A DNA stretch of 64,000 bases from Virgibacillus necropolis (GTDB lineage: Bacteria; Bacillota; Bacilli; Bacillales; Amphibacillaceae): NCBI RefSeq assembly GCF_002224365.1, contig NZ_CP022437.1, positions 2,542,001 to 2,606,000 of the forward strand, written 5' to 3'. The notes under the pieces were generated by a model. It was not told the origin of the DNA, made no database searches, and worked only from the letters and a program-made list of their open reading frames with translations. Made by a program: the position numbers and the translations under genes. How positions within the stretch are numbered: position 1 is the stretch's first letter; each line of letters starts with the position of its first letter. Positions 56,498 through 64,000 of the stretch are shown here, one piece after another.

Positions 56498-57631
56498 TCA
56501 CCTTACGCTACGTTTTGTTTCAAGTGACCTATCGTCATTATTTTTATCCTTTTTATCCTCGATAACATTTTTTATACTTTTAATAATCATTAAAGCTAAT
56601 AAGAGTATCCCTACATACCCGTTAATTACATAAACAATATTTACAAGCCTATCAAACGGAATATTTAATCCAACAAATGTTCCTATAACTGTTAGTATTA
56701 TCGTAATATATTTAAACTTACTACTCTTTTCATTTGCAATTTTGGATGAAACTGTCCAAAGTAGTGGTACAGCTGTAGTGTAGATTCCTGCTACAACTAT
56801 CAATGAAAATATTACTGCTATACTAGGATGTATATTTCCTGCTAAAATTAATGAGGGCACTAAAGATTCTTCGACTTGCTGAATATTCGCCATAAGTCCT
56901 AAAGTTAGCACTATGACAGCTGCTGAAAAACCAAGCGCACCAAAAAGTGCACCAAAAGATGCTGTTTTTTTGTTTACTGCTGTTGCTCCCATTGTAGACA
57001 TAAATGCAGCTAGCCATAGCATACAAAATCCTACATAAGAAGCCGCTGCGTATATCCAATTACTTGATGCCTTTAATAAATCTAAATCAGGTATAATCTG
57101 ACTAGCCTTACTTAAACCGAAAGGATTCATAATAATAGCTGAAATTCCTAATAGTATAGCCATAACACATATTACTGGTCCGATCTTACCGATTACATCA
57201 ATTATTTTGTTAAGCCCAAATATTACCGTAACCCCTGCAAGTACGGCCAATCCTATACCACCTATTGAAACTGGAAGTTCAAATTGCTGTTTTAGTGTGG
57301 CTCCTGCTCCTCCAATCATTACAATAAAAGATAGATAAATAAACAATACTGAAAAGTAATCAAAAAATTTACCTATTTTCTTTCCACAATAATATGTGTA
57401 AATATCATTAGGTTTCGGAAATTTATTCTTATACCCTGTTATTATAAAACTTATTCCTACATACATAAAAAGGAGGAAAACTACTATTGCTCCAGCAATA
57501 CCCATATATCCATATGCAACAAAATACTGCATTAATTCCTGTCCAGTTGCAAATCCTGAGCCAATTAAAAATGCTATAAAAGCTCCGCTAAAAGAAATAA
57601 CTTGTTTAAAATCTACATTATTACTATCCAT
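56498..57631 (-). CDS. YkvI-family membrane permease
   Basis: An integral membrane protein of 377 residues with about ten to eleven helices, resembling YkvI, a distant member of the amino-acid transporter (APC/LeuT-fold) superfamily. FSGAFIAFLIGSGFATGQELMQYFVAYG near the N-terminus, with its glycine-rich break, fits a LeuT-type first helix. ATG 57631 is chosen over a GTG five codons upstream. Located between soxA and the LysR gene, so uptake of sarcosine or a related amine is a reasonable guess, not shown by sequence. Confidence 0.75.
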   Translation of the reverse strand: MDSNNVDFKQVISFSGAFIAFLIGSGFATGQELMQYFVAYGYMGIAGAIVVFLLFMYVGISFIITGYKNKFPKPNDIYTYYCGKKIGKFFDYFSVLFIYLSFIVMIGGAGATLKQQFELPVSIGGIGLAVLAGVTVIFGLNKIIDVIGKIGPVICVMAILLGISAIIMNPFGLSKASQIIPDLDLLKASSNWIYAAASYVGFCMLWLAAFMSTMGATAVNKKTASFGALFGALGFSAAVIVLTLGLMANIQQVEESLVPSLILAGNIHPSIAVIFSLIVVAGIYTTAVPLLWTVSSKIANEKSSKFKYITIILTVIGTFVGLNIPFDRLVNIVYVINGYVGILLLALMIIKSIKNVIEDKKDKNNDDRSLETKRSVR

Positions 57632-58195
57632 ATATGCCCATCCCACTTTCTTTTTAAGTATAATACTAGACTCTTTTAAAACCCTGTCATATCAAAAGTA
57701 GTATAAACCTGCTTTATTTATAGAAATCGCTTTTAAAAATAACTTTAATTCAGATTAAAAGCACTGTTAAAACCAGCGGGTTCAAGTTTGCCATTGTTTC
57801 CCACCCTCTTTAAGTAAATCTTAACTCCGCTTTACAAACTATTTCTTCTTCCGTCATTTCAAACTAGCACCTCACTAAAAAATCTATTTTTTACTATTGG
57901 AAGCGTTTACAATTTTATTGAAATTGAAAACCCCAATGTAAAATAAAAATAACAAACCTTTCCAATTACAATAAACAATTCATGATGTCTTCGCTTAGGA
58001 CGACCAACAACATATCATTCTGAATAACTGTGATAATGATTACGGGATTTGAACTGTTATGAAGATTCCAACTTGTTCAATGTGTAAATGTAGTATAAAA
58101 TAAAATTATCTTCTTGGATAATGATTGGAAATGATGACTTGTATCATTATTAATGAAAGCTCGTAACCGGATTGAATGATTAAAGGGGGTTGCAA
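57632..58195. other. Divergent intergenic region between ykvI-like and lysR genes
   Basis: 564 AT-rich bases between divergent genes. It holds a perfect cre site (57897-57912), a partial Fur-like sequence (TGATAATGATTACGG, 58031-58045, 12 of 15) and AT-rich dyads near 58105-58155 that could be LysR operators. No coding sequence was seen. Confidence 0.55.
57897..57912. promoter_or_regulatory. Cre (CcpA-binding) site
   Basis: TTGGAAGCGTTTACAA is an exact match to WTGNAARCGNWWWCAW. It lies 266 bases upstream of the permease gene and 284 upstream of lysR; with the site before soxA it points to catabolite repression of the whole group. Confidence 0.7.
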
Positions 58196-59080
58196 ATGGA
58201 AATAAAAGATTTGCTTATTTTTCAAAGTGTTGCTTACCATGGAAGCATTAGCAAGGCTGCAAATGAACTATGTTATGTTCAATCACATGTGACTGCAAGA
58301 ATTAAGTCCTTAGAATCAAACTTACAAACGCAACTATTTCATCGGCACAGCCGGGGAACAACGCTCAATTCTGAAGGAAAGAAACTTCTCAATTACTCAG
58401 AAAGAATTCTACTCATGCTAGATGAAATGGAAAAAGCATTTCAAGATTCCGACAATCCCTCAGGAACACTGGAAATTGGCACAGTTGAAACGGTTATTAA
58501 ACTACCAGTCATTTTATCTACCTACCATAGAAACTACCCCAATGTTGATTTATCACTTTTAACTGGTGTCACAAAAGAATTAATCAATCAAATTTTGAAA
58601 CGGAAACTGGATGGCGCATTTGTGACAGGTTTCGGCAATCACCCAGAAATCGAACAAGTTGAAGTATTCCAGGAAAGATTAGTTTTAATATCAAGTAATG
58701 AAAATATCCCTTTTGAAGATCTAAAAAGAAAACCACCGCTCGTTTTTAATGAAGGATGTAGTTATCGTGCAAATTTAGAAAGTTGGCTTTACGATGAAGG
58801 CATTATGAATGTAAAAGTGATGGAATTTGGCACATTAGAAACGATTTTAGGTAGTGTTAAATCCGGGCTTGGTATTAGTCTTGTCCCACAATCCTCAGTT
58901 CATCAATTAGAAATGGATGGTGCTATTCAGTGCCACGTTATTCCTGAAAAATACAGCAAGATATCAACTGTTTTTATTCGGCATGCAGACTCATACTTAA
59001 CAAATACGCTGGAAAAATTTATCGAAACGATTCAGGATTTAACAGCTATCGATTATCCACCTATAGATAAGCCGATTTAA
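58196..59080 (+). CDS. LysR-type transcriptional regulator
   Basis: 294 residues. N-terminal winged helix-turn-helix: FQSVAYHGSISKAANELCYVQSHVTARIKSLESNLQTQLFHRHSRG, the standard LysR pattern, followed by the two-lobed effector domain (about 85-290; GTLEIGTVETVIKLPVIL at its start). Best start ATG 58196, six bases after AAAGGGGG; a TTG two codons earlier overlaps it. It is divergent from the permease/soxA side and co-directional with fdhA, so it probably controls one or both. Effector unknown. Confidence 0.92.
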   Translation: MEIKDLLIFQSVAYHGSISKAANELCYVQSHVTARIKSLESNLQTQLFHRHSRGTTLNSEGKKLLNYSERILLMLDEMEKAFQDSDNPSGTLEIGTVETVIKLPVILSTYHRNYPNVDLSLLTGVTKELINQILKRKLDGAFVTGFGNHPEIEQVEVFQERLVLISSNENIPFEDLKRKPPLVFNEGCSYRANLESWLYDEGIMNVKVMEFGTLETILGSVKSGLGISLVPQSSVHQLEMDGAIQCHVIPEKYSKISTVFIRHADSYLTNTLEKFIETIQDLTAIDYPPIDKPI

Positions 59081-59267
59081 AATGAATTAATAAAATGTTA
59101 TTACTATGTTATAAGTCATCATTTTTACTGATAACAACCATCAATATTAGCTATTTTACCTGATGACAATTAGCGCTTATGATATGGATTAAGACCACAT
59201 GTTACAAAGCAAGGGAGGTACATTACTTTAATATACAGTACTTAGAAATAGGGCGGGAGGAATATGA

Positions 59268-60479
59268 ATGACTAATAAAGGTGTTGTCTATACAAAACCA
59301 GGAGAAGTAGACGTTCAAGAAATTGGATTCCCTGAGCTTGTATTAAAGGATGGTGCAGGGGTTAACCCATTAAACGTCGGTCGAAAATGTGAACACGGTG
59401 TAATTTTAAAAGTTGTAACGACTAACATTTGCGGTAGTGACCAACATATGGTTCGCGGGAGAACAACTGCCCCATCTGGACTTGTTCTTGGACATGAAAT
59501 TACTGGTGAAGTCATTGAAACTGGACGAGATGTAGAGTTTATTAAAACGGGAGATCTTGTATCTGTTCCATTTAATATTGCTTGTGGCCGTTGTAAAAGT
59601 TGTAAGCAGCAAGACACGCATATTTGTGAAAATGTCAATCCGGATCGCCCCGGTTCCGCTTATGGTTATGTAGATATGGGCGGTTGGGTCGGCGGCCAAT
59701 CTGAATACGTGATGGTCCCCTACGCCGATTTCCAACTATTAAAGTTTCCTGATAAAGATCAGGCAATGGAAAAAATTCTTGATTTAACTATGCTGTCTGA
59801 TATCTTCCCTACTGGATACCATGGCGCGGTAAGTGCAGGCGTGAAAACAGGCTCAACAGTATATGTTGCTGGGGCAGGTCCTGTAGGACTAGCAGCTGCC
59901 CATGCCGCACAGATACTCGGTGCATCGGTTGTTATAGTTGGGGACTTAATTGAAGAGCGTCTTGCTCAAGCAAGGAGCTTCGGCTGTGAGACTGTAAACT
60001 TACGCGAGCATGCTAATCTGGAAGAACAAATAGAACAAATCTTAGGAGATCCAGAAGTGGACTGTGCAATTGATGCGGTCGGATTTGAGGCAAGTGGTCA
60101 CGGAGAAGACACTGACGAAGCCCCTGCTACTGTACTAAATTCTATCATGGGTGTCACGCGAGCTGGTGGTCGTTTAGGAATTCCTGGACTCTATGTAACT
60201 GGTGATCCTGGCGCTAAGGATAAGGATGCACAACAAGGATCGTTAAGTATCCGTTTCGGTTTAGGTTTTGCCAAAGCACATACATTTGTTACTGGGCAAA
60301 CACCAGTGATGAAATACCATCGAGATTTAATGAAAGCCATTTTAAGTGGTAAAGCACAAATTGCTAAAGCTGTAAATGCAACGGTAATTTCTCTAGATCA
60401 AGCCCCTGCCGGATATAAAGAATTTGATGGTGGCGTGGCAAAAAAATTCGTCATTGACCCGCATGGCATGTTGAAATGA
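59268..60479 (+). CDS. fdhA: Glutathione-independent formaldehyde dehydrogenase
   Basis: A zinc-dependent medium-chain dehydrogenase of 403 residues. Catalytic zinc region TTNICGSDQHMVRGRT (Cys55) and GHEITGEV (His76, Glu77); structural zinc lobe ACGRCKSCKQQDTHIC (Cys106, 109, 112, 120); NAD-binding VAGAGPVGLAAAHAAQILGA (201-210 core). The insertion MGGWVGGQSEYVMVPYADFQLLKF is as in the Pseudomonas-type enzyme, which oxidises formaldehyde without glutathione. That enzyme sits with sarcosine oxidase genes in Pseudomonas, matching the neighbourhood here. ATG with GGGAGG upstream. Confidence 0.9.
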   Translation: MTNKGVVYTKPGEVDVQEIGFPELVLKDGAGVNPLNVGRKCEHGVILKVVTTNICGSDQHMVRGRTTAPSGLVLGHEITGEVIETGRDVEFIKTGDLVSVPFNIACGRCKSCKQQDTHICENVNPDRPGSAYGYVDMGGWVGGQSEYVMVPYADFQLLKFPDKDQAMEKILDLTMLSDIFPTGYHGAVSAGVKTGSTVYVAGAGPVGLAAAHAAQILGASVVIVGDLIEERLAQARSFGCETVNLREHANLEEQIEQILGDPEVDCAIDAVGFEASGHGEDTDEAPATVLNSIMGVTRAGGRLGIPGLYVTGDPGAKDKDAQQGSLSIRFGLGFAKAHTFVTGQTPVMKYHRDLMKAILSGKAQIAKAVNATVISLDQAPAGYKEFDGGVAKKFVIDPHGMLK

Positions 60480-60581
60480 TATTTTACGATGATGGTGATT
60501 TCTTTTATCAATAATGGGATGACAAAGATACAATAATTTCATCCCTCGAATTATCTAGATATTTCAAAGGAGGAATTTATA

Positions 60582-61004
60582 ATGAGTAAAATAAATTTAG
60601 AGGTAGCAAAGCAATTAATCGATGGTGCTGAAAAAGAAGCACAAAATATTGGCGTTAATATGGTCATTTCAGTTATGGATAATGGTGGTAATCTGATTGC
60701 AACACACCGCATGGATGATGCTTGGTTAGCTAGCATAGAAATCGCTCAAAATAAAGCTTGGACTTCCGCTGCATTAACAATGCCAACTGGAGATTTAGCT
60801 GAAGCGACTGTTCCGCATGCTGAACTATACGGGTTAAATACAACAAATAACGGTCGAATCGTTGTATTCGGTGGCGGTTTCCCGCTTGTCAAAGACGATA
60901 AAGTTGTAGGAACTGTTGGTGTGAGTGGCAGTACATGGGAGCATGATGTCCAGGTAGCACAGGCAGCTGTGAAAGTATTTGATAATTTGAAAGTAAGTGT
61001 TTAG
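60582..61004 (+). CDS. GlcG/HbpS-like protein
   Basis: A 140-residue single-domain protein of the GlcG/HbpS/PduO C-terminal family: LEVAKQLIDGAEKEAQNIGVNMVISVMDNGGNLIATHRMDDAWLAS then FGGGFPLVKDDKVVGTVGVSG. Members bind haem or related ligands and are often encoded with oxidative enzymes, but the biochemical role is mostly unknown. Follows fdhA after 102 bases with AAAGGAGG before the ATG; probably the same transcript. A role in coping with peroxide or a cofactor of the sarcosine pathway is only a guess. Confidence 0.85.
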   Translation: MSKINLEVAKQLIDGAEKEAQNIGVNMVISVMDNGGNLIATHRMDDAWLASIEIAQNKAWTSAALTMPTGDLAEATVPHAELYGLNTTNNGRIVVFGGGFPLVKDDKVVGTVGVSGSTWEHDVQVAQAAVKVFDNLKVSV

Positions 61005-61056
61005 TTAGCAGAAGTATTGATGCTATAAGAACTTTATATACTTGCGTATGACCTTT

Positions 61057-61225
61057 GTGGGAGAGTTCGGATTTATTCCGTCACCGAAGGAGCAAATTCC
61101 CAAAAATAACCTTGGGCGTTAATCTCTCAGGTCCAAAGACCACAATGGGAAGCATCTCTGGAGAGCGCGAAAGCCACCCACGGGGAAGACTCGTCATGAG
61201 TTAAACTCTCAGGTAAAAAGGACTG
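61057..61225 (+). promoter_or_regulatory. Tandem glycine riboswitch
   Basis: Two consecutive glycine aptamers are recognisable. The first: GGGAGAG...TCACCGAAGGAGCAA...TAATCTCTCAGGTCCAAAGACCAC (61059-61143). The second: GGAGAGCGCGAAAGCCACCC...GACTCGTCATGAGTTAAACTCTCAGGTAAAAAGGAC (61157-61225). The short linker between them is typical of cooperative tandem switches. Such switches usually turn on glycine cleavage or glycine transport genes when glycine is present. Here only a 29-codon frame follows. Confidence 0.93.
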
Positions 61226-61270
61226 AGAAAGGTACATTATCGTATCTTTCTTTGTCCTTTTTTGTTTTTC
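61216..61270 (+). terminator. Expression-platform terminator of the glycine riboswitch
   Basis: AAAGGACtgAGAAAG pairs with CTTTCTtTGTCCTTT across a 14-base loop, followed by TTTGTTTTT. Its 5' strand overlaps the 3' end of the second aptamer, so glycine binding should prevent it from forming. Confidence 0.85.
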
Positions 61271-61300
61271 AACTGTATTAAAAAATTTAGGAGGGATTCC

Positions 61301-61390
61301 ATGAGTTTAGAAATCAATCCAAGAAGTAGCATCAGTTTAAATAAAACAGTAGAAAAAATCACTTGCACCTACACCCCATTTTGGCAGTAA
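61301..61390 (+). CDS. Micro-ORF of 29 codons after the glycine riboswitch
   Basis: ATG with AGGAGG nine bases upstream opens a frame starting MSLEINPRSSISLNKTVEKI and ending CTYTPFWQ. It is the only frame downstream of the riboswitch and lies where the regulated gene should start. Its stop codon falls in the loop of a strong hairpin (61372-61411). It may be the truncated N-terminus of a lost gene, or a real regulated peptide. I cannot identify the parent protein. Confidence 0.45.
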   Translation: MSLEINPRSSISLNKTVEKITCTYTPFWQ

Positions 61391-61411
61391 ATTCATTATC
61401 AAAATGGGGTG
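61372..61411. terminator. Hairpin at the end of the micro-ORF
   Basis: CACCCCATTTTG pairs perfectly with CAAAATGGGGTG, 12 base pairs with a 16-base loop that contains the micro-ORF stop codon. There is no proper T tract (CTTAAATTC follows), so it may be a palindromic scar rather than a terminator. Confidence 0.5.
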
Positions 61412-61651
61412 CTTAAATTCTCCTTCAGATCCTAACCTCAATCATAGAAAAGCATCAAATCAAATGAACACTTGCTTGATATTAATAAAACATATTACAA
61501 TAGTATTAATAGTATAGATTATGATGTTAGGGAAGCCCATTTTTGCAACATTATTATCTATCCTAAACTAAGTAACAGAAGAGAGTAACAAGTTTGACGG
61601 GACATACATATGTATTCTTTTTAAAATAAAGCAAATTGTGAGGTGTAAAAA

Positions 61652-61876
61652 ATGAATCTTGAACATCCATCTGAAGAAAATTTAAAATTTATGTTAGAAG
61701 AATTAGCAGATCGCCTTAAGGTTGCTAATCGTAGTCTATTGGATTACGAGGATTATGATTTGGATAAATATGATGACATAAAATTCATGTATGATATGGT
61801 TGTGCAAAAAGGGCATTTAAGTGCGTCCGAAACGCAAGCATTTATTGATGAATTAAGATCTGTAAGAAAAGCATAA
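61652..61876 (+). CDS. UPF0435 (DUF1128) family protein, YfkK-like
   Basis: A 74-residue, acidic helical protein resembling B. subtilis YfkK: SEENLKFMLEELADRLKVAN at about 7-26, YDDIKFMYDMVVQKGHLSASETQAFIDEL towards the end. No known function. GTGAGGTG lies upstream of the ATG. It is transcribed towards rnc and shares a terminator hairpin with it. In B. subtilis yfkK is elsewhere, so its position marks the right edge of the inserted block. Confidence 0.85.
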   Translation: MNLEHPSEENLKFMLEELADRLKVANRSLLDYEDYDLDKYDDIKFMYDMVVQKGHLSASETQAFIDELRSVRKA

Positions 61877-61890
61877 AGTTTTATTTAATT

Positions 61891-61923
61891 AAGGCTGTAT
61901 TTCACATCGTGAAGTACAGCCTT
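61891..61923. terminator. Bidirectional terminator between yfkK-like gene and rnc
   Basis: AAGGCTGTAtTTCA pairs with TGAAgTACAGCCTT around a small loop, lying between the convergent genes. A/T residues flank both sides. It should end both the right-hand part of the accessory block and the fabDG-acpP-rnc transcript. Confidence 0.85.
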
Positions 61924-61935
61924 GCTACTTTTCCC

Positions 61936-62619
61936 CTAGTCATTAAAGGTATCTAATGCGTGCTTAGCCGCGCGTTGTTCCGCTTCTTTCTTCGTACGGC
62001 CCACACCTGAACCTGCTTTTTGATCTTTTACATACACTTCTGTAACAAATTCCTTGCTATGTGATGGCCCTTTTTCGTCAACTATTTTGTATTCGATATT
62101 CTGGTTTTTATACTGTTGGACCAATTCTTGTAATTGACTTTTATAATCCATCGCATGCGAAAAAGCACCGGTACTGATTTTCGGGAAAACAAATTCGTTT
62201 AAAAAGCTTATAGCTTGATCATAACCTTGATCAAGGTAAAGCGCTCCAAGGAATGACTCAAAAACATCCGCTAATAACGCTGGTCGATCGCGACCTCCTG
62301 TTTGTTCTTCTCCTCGCCCAAGCAAAATGTACTCTCCAAAGCCTAAATCGCGTGAAAAGTTCTCCAAGGATGGTTCACATACAATTGCTGCACGTAATTT
62401 TGTCATTTCTCCTTCAGGCATCTTTTCATTATTTCGATATAAATATTGGGATACACCAAGTTCTAATACTGCGTCACCTAAAAATTCTAATCGTTCATTA
62501 TCCGAAAACACTTTTCCCTGATGCTCATTCACATACGATGAATGTGTAAAAGCCTGCTCTAACAATTTATGATTATTAAATTTAATATGAAGTTTCTCTT
62601 CAAGTTGTTTGCTATTCAT
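61936..62619 (-). CDS. rnc: Ribonuclease III
   Basis: Double-strand-specific endoribonuclease for rRNA and scRNA maturation. ATG at 62619, with AGGTGA upstream, gives 227 residues; a longer frame has an unsupported 14-residue extension. The RNase III signature [20 protein letters not shown] is followed by [20 protein letters not shown]; the C-terminal dsRNA-binding domain (about 155-225) ends [16 protein letters not shown]. In B. subtilis smc follows directly; here a terminator and the accessory block follow. Confidence 0.97.
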   Translation of the reverse strand: MNSKQLEEKLHIKFNNHKLLEQAFTHSSYVNEHQGKVFSDNERLEFLGDAVLELGVSQYLYRNNEKMPEGEMTKLRAAIVCEPSLENFSRDLGFGEYILLGRGEEQTGGRDRPALLADVFESFLGALYLDQGYDQAISFLNEFVFPKISTGAFSHAMDYKSQLQELVQQYKNQNIEYKIVDEKGPSHSKEFVTEVYVKDQKAGSGVGRTKKEAEQRAAKHALDTFND

Positions 62620-62651
62620 TTGTGTCACCTGCTTCTGTTGAATATACGGAA

Positions 62652-62671
62652 AGCCTCGCATGTAGCGAGAC
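62652..62671 (-). terminator. Weak hairpin between acpP and rnc
   Basis: Minus strand: GTCTCGC-taca-tGCGAGGC with TTTCC after it. It may attenuate transcription from acpP into rnc. The stem is short and the T run weak. Confidence 0.45.
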
Positions 62672-62687
62672 TTTCTCTTTATAGTTA

Positions 62688-62924
62688 TTAGGACTTAATA
62701 CTGTTTATGTAGTTAACAGCATCACCAACTGTATTAATTTTTTCAGCTTCTTCATCAGCAATTTCCATATCGAATTCATCTTCAAGTTCCATTACTAACT
62801 CAACTACATCAAGTGAATCTGCATCTAAATCTTCTTTAAAAGATGCCTCCATTGTTACTTTGGACTCTTCCACTTCTAAACGCTCAACAATAAGTTCTTT
62901 TACACGATCAAAAACGTCTGCCAT
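62688..62924 (-). CDS. acpP: Acyl carrier protein
   Basis: Carrier of growing acyl chains in fatty-acid synthesis. ATG at 62924 gives the normal 78 residues ([20 protein letters not shown] at the start); GGGAGGTGA lies upstream, and ATGs at the very front of the frame are less well placed. The phosphopantetheine site is Ser37 in [20 protein letters not shown]. Strongly acidic. It follows fabG. Confidence 0.97.
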   Translation of the reverse strand: MADVFDRVKELIVERLEVEESKVTMEASFKEDLDADSLDVVELVMELEDEFDMEIADEEAEKINTVGDAVNYINSIKS

Positions 62925-62985
62925 AGTCATTTCACCTCCCTTCAAAGTTATTTTATTTTAAAATAAGCCCACTCCGCTTTTCTTT

Positions 62986-63726
62986 CTACATCACCATTCC
63001 GCCGTCTATGTTTAGAGTTTGGCCCGTCATATAGCTAGAATCTTCGGATGCGAGGAAGCGCACTACTCTTGCTACGTCTTCTGCTTGTCCCAATTTTCCT
63101 AGTGGAATCATGGCAAGCATACCTGCACGTTGTTCTTCCGTCAACTCATCTGTCATATCCGTAGCGATAAATCCAGGTGCTACCGCATTCACTAAAATAT
63201 TACGTGATGCCAGTTCCTTTGCAGTTGATTTTGTCAAACCAATAACTCCGGCTTTCGCTGCGACATAGTTAGCTTGTCCTGGGTTACCACTCACACCTAC
63301 AATAGAGGAGACGTTGATAATTTTCCCGCTTTTTTGTTTCATCATTTGACGGGTTACTGCTTTTGTACACATAAAAACACCTTTTAGATTTGTATTTATA
63401 ACTTGATCAAATTCTTCCTCTTTCATACGCATCAGCAAATTGTCTCGAGTTATTCCGGCGTTATTTACCAGAATATCAAGGCTTCCAAACTGGCTTATGA
63501 CCTCTTTTATCATGTCTTTTACATTTGCTTCGTTTGCCACGTCAGCCTGTACTTTAAAAGCTTTCACGCCCATTTGCTCAATTTCCTCTACGACTGCTTG
63601 TGCCTTCGCTTCACTACCAGCATAGTTTACAGCAACATTCGCACCTTGTTTAGCTAGTTCAAGTGCGATTGCTTTTCCAATACCTCGTGAAGCTCCTGTA
63701 ACTAAAGCGCTCTTCCCTTGTAACAT
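62986..63726 (-). CDS. fabG: 3-oxoacyl-[acyl-carrier-protein] reductase FabG
   Basis: NADPH-dependent reductase of the fatty-acid elongation cycle. ATG at 63726 gives 246 residues, the Bacillus length. [16 protein letters not shown] (10-25) binds the cofactor; [37 protein letters not shown] (catalytic Ser and Tyr-x-x-x-Lys) and the C-terminal [14 protein letters not shown] are all typical. The start overlaps the fabD stop codon (TAATG), with AAGGAGG inside fabD. Confidence 0.97.
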   Translation of the reverse strand: MLQGKSALVTGASRGIGKAIALELAKQGANVAVNYAGSEAKAQAVVEEIEQMGVKAFKVQADVANEANVKDMIKEVISQFGSLDILVNNAGITRDNLLMRMKEEEFDQVINTNLKGVFMCTKAVTRQMMKQKSGKIINVSSIVGVSGNPGQANYVAAKAGVIGLTKSTAKELASRNILVNAVAPGFIATDMTDELTEEQRAGMLAMIPLGKLGQAEDVARVVRFLASEDSSYMTGQTLNIDGGMVM

Positions 63727-64000
63727 TACGCGTCCTCCTTGTACCATGAAATAAACTTTTCCATAGATGCAGGGTCTTGGATAGTAAATGTAGGTGTTTT
63801 TCGATCTATCTTCTTAACCAATCCACTTAATACTTTCCCATTTCCTACCTCAACAAATGCGTCTACACCTTTTTCCATCATATTCCGAATGGATTCTTCA
63901 AAACGAACCGGTGAATAAAGTTGCTTAATTAATAGTTCTTTGATCTCTTCATGTTCTGTAACAGGTTTAGCTGTAACGTTAGCGTATACAGGAATGTTAC
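63726..64000 (-). CDS. fabD: Malonyl-CoA:ACP transacylase FabD (5' part outside window)
   Basis: The C-terminal 91 codons are visible. They read [20 protein letters not shown], later [40 protein letters not shown] and finish [16 protein letters not shown]. The NVTA, QLxSPVRFxESI and [11 protein letters not shown] strings are characteristic of FabD. The enzyme loads malonate onto ACP. The active-site serine lies outside the window. Gene order fabD-fabG-acpP is standard. Confidence 0.93.
   Translation of the reverse strand, partial: NIPVYANVTAKPVTEHEEIKELLIKQLYSPVRFEESIRNMMEKGVDAFVEVGNGKVLSGLVKKIDRKTPTFTIQDPASMEKFISWYKEDA

Noticed and set aside
58031-58045. Fur-like sequence TGATAATGATTACGG upstream of the LysR gene
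   Set aside because: Twelve of 15 positions match but the right half-site is broken and the adjacent genes have no clear iron role. AT-rich DNA gives such matches by chance.

Overview
The window is a chromosomal segment of a low-GC, spore-forming, flagellated member of the Bacillaceae. The Oceanobacillus/Virgibacillus-type halotolerant group is my best guess, inferred from gene order and protein resemblance rather than from any search. Almost everything up to position 34000 and after 61900 is on the minus strand and follows the conserved Bacillus order. Read in the direction of transcription (right to left) this is fabD, fabG, acpP, rnc, then smc, ftsY, ylxM, ffh, rpsP, khpA, ylqD, rimM, trmD, rplS, lepB, rbgA, rnhB, ylqG, ylqH, sucC, sucD, dprA, topA, xerC, clpQ, clpY, codY and the head of the fla/che operon (flgB, flgC, fliE, fliF, fliG, fliH, fliI, fliJ, motE-like, fliK, flgD). 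Promoters with good sigma-A boxes were found for topA, sucCD, rpsP, rplS and gdhA, and strong hairpin terminators separate most units.

The main departure from that order is an accessory block of about 28 kb (roughly 33980 to 61900) lying between smc and rnc, which are adjacent in Bacillus subtilis. It contains, from left to right: a small DUF1540 protein; glutamate dehydrogenase; a secreted calcineurin-like phosphoesterase behind a PHO-box array; a six-gene NRPS-independent siderophore operon with the gene content and order of rhbABCDEF (schizokinen/rhizobactin type), driven from a promoter whose spacer is a perfect 15-bp Fur box; a five-gene germinant receptor operon (A, B, C, a small two-helix D-like subunit, and a second B); a SAM-I (S-box) riboswitch in front of a sodium:solute symporter; and a putative sarcosine and one-carbon catabolic group (monomeric sarcosine oxidase, YkvI-like permease, LysR regulator, glutathione-independent formaldehyde dehydrogenase, GlcG/HbpS-like protein).

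The block ends with a tandem glycine riboswitch that is followed only by a 29-codon ORF. This looks like a riboswitch that lost its gene, or a regulated micro-ORF. Two cre-like sites (one matching the consensus exactly) flank the sarcosine genes and suggest carbon catabolite repression. Sarcosine oxidase would yield glycine, formaldehyde and peroxide. The dehydrogenase would clear formaldehyde and the riboswitch would sense glycine, so the pieces make biochemical sense together, although co-regulation is inference.

Other points of note: trmFO is absent from its usual place between topA and xerC, where a 105-residue unknown protein and a cluster of repeat-like sequence lie; there are at least two dispersed repeat families, including a near-identical 103-bp repeat present in both core and accessory DNA; a stand-alone FliK-like/FlhB-C-like pair (ylqG/ylqH); and ClpQ has a start consistent with an N-terminal serine protease. 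No tRNA, rRNA, CRISPR array, phage or intact insertion sequence was seen.
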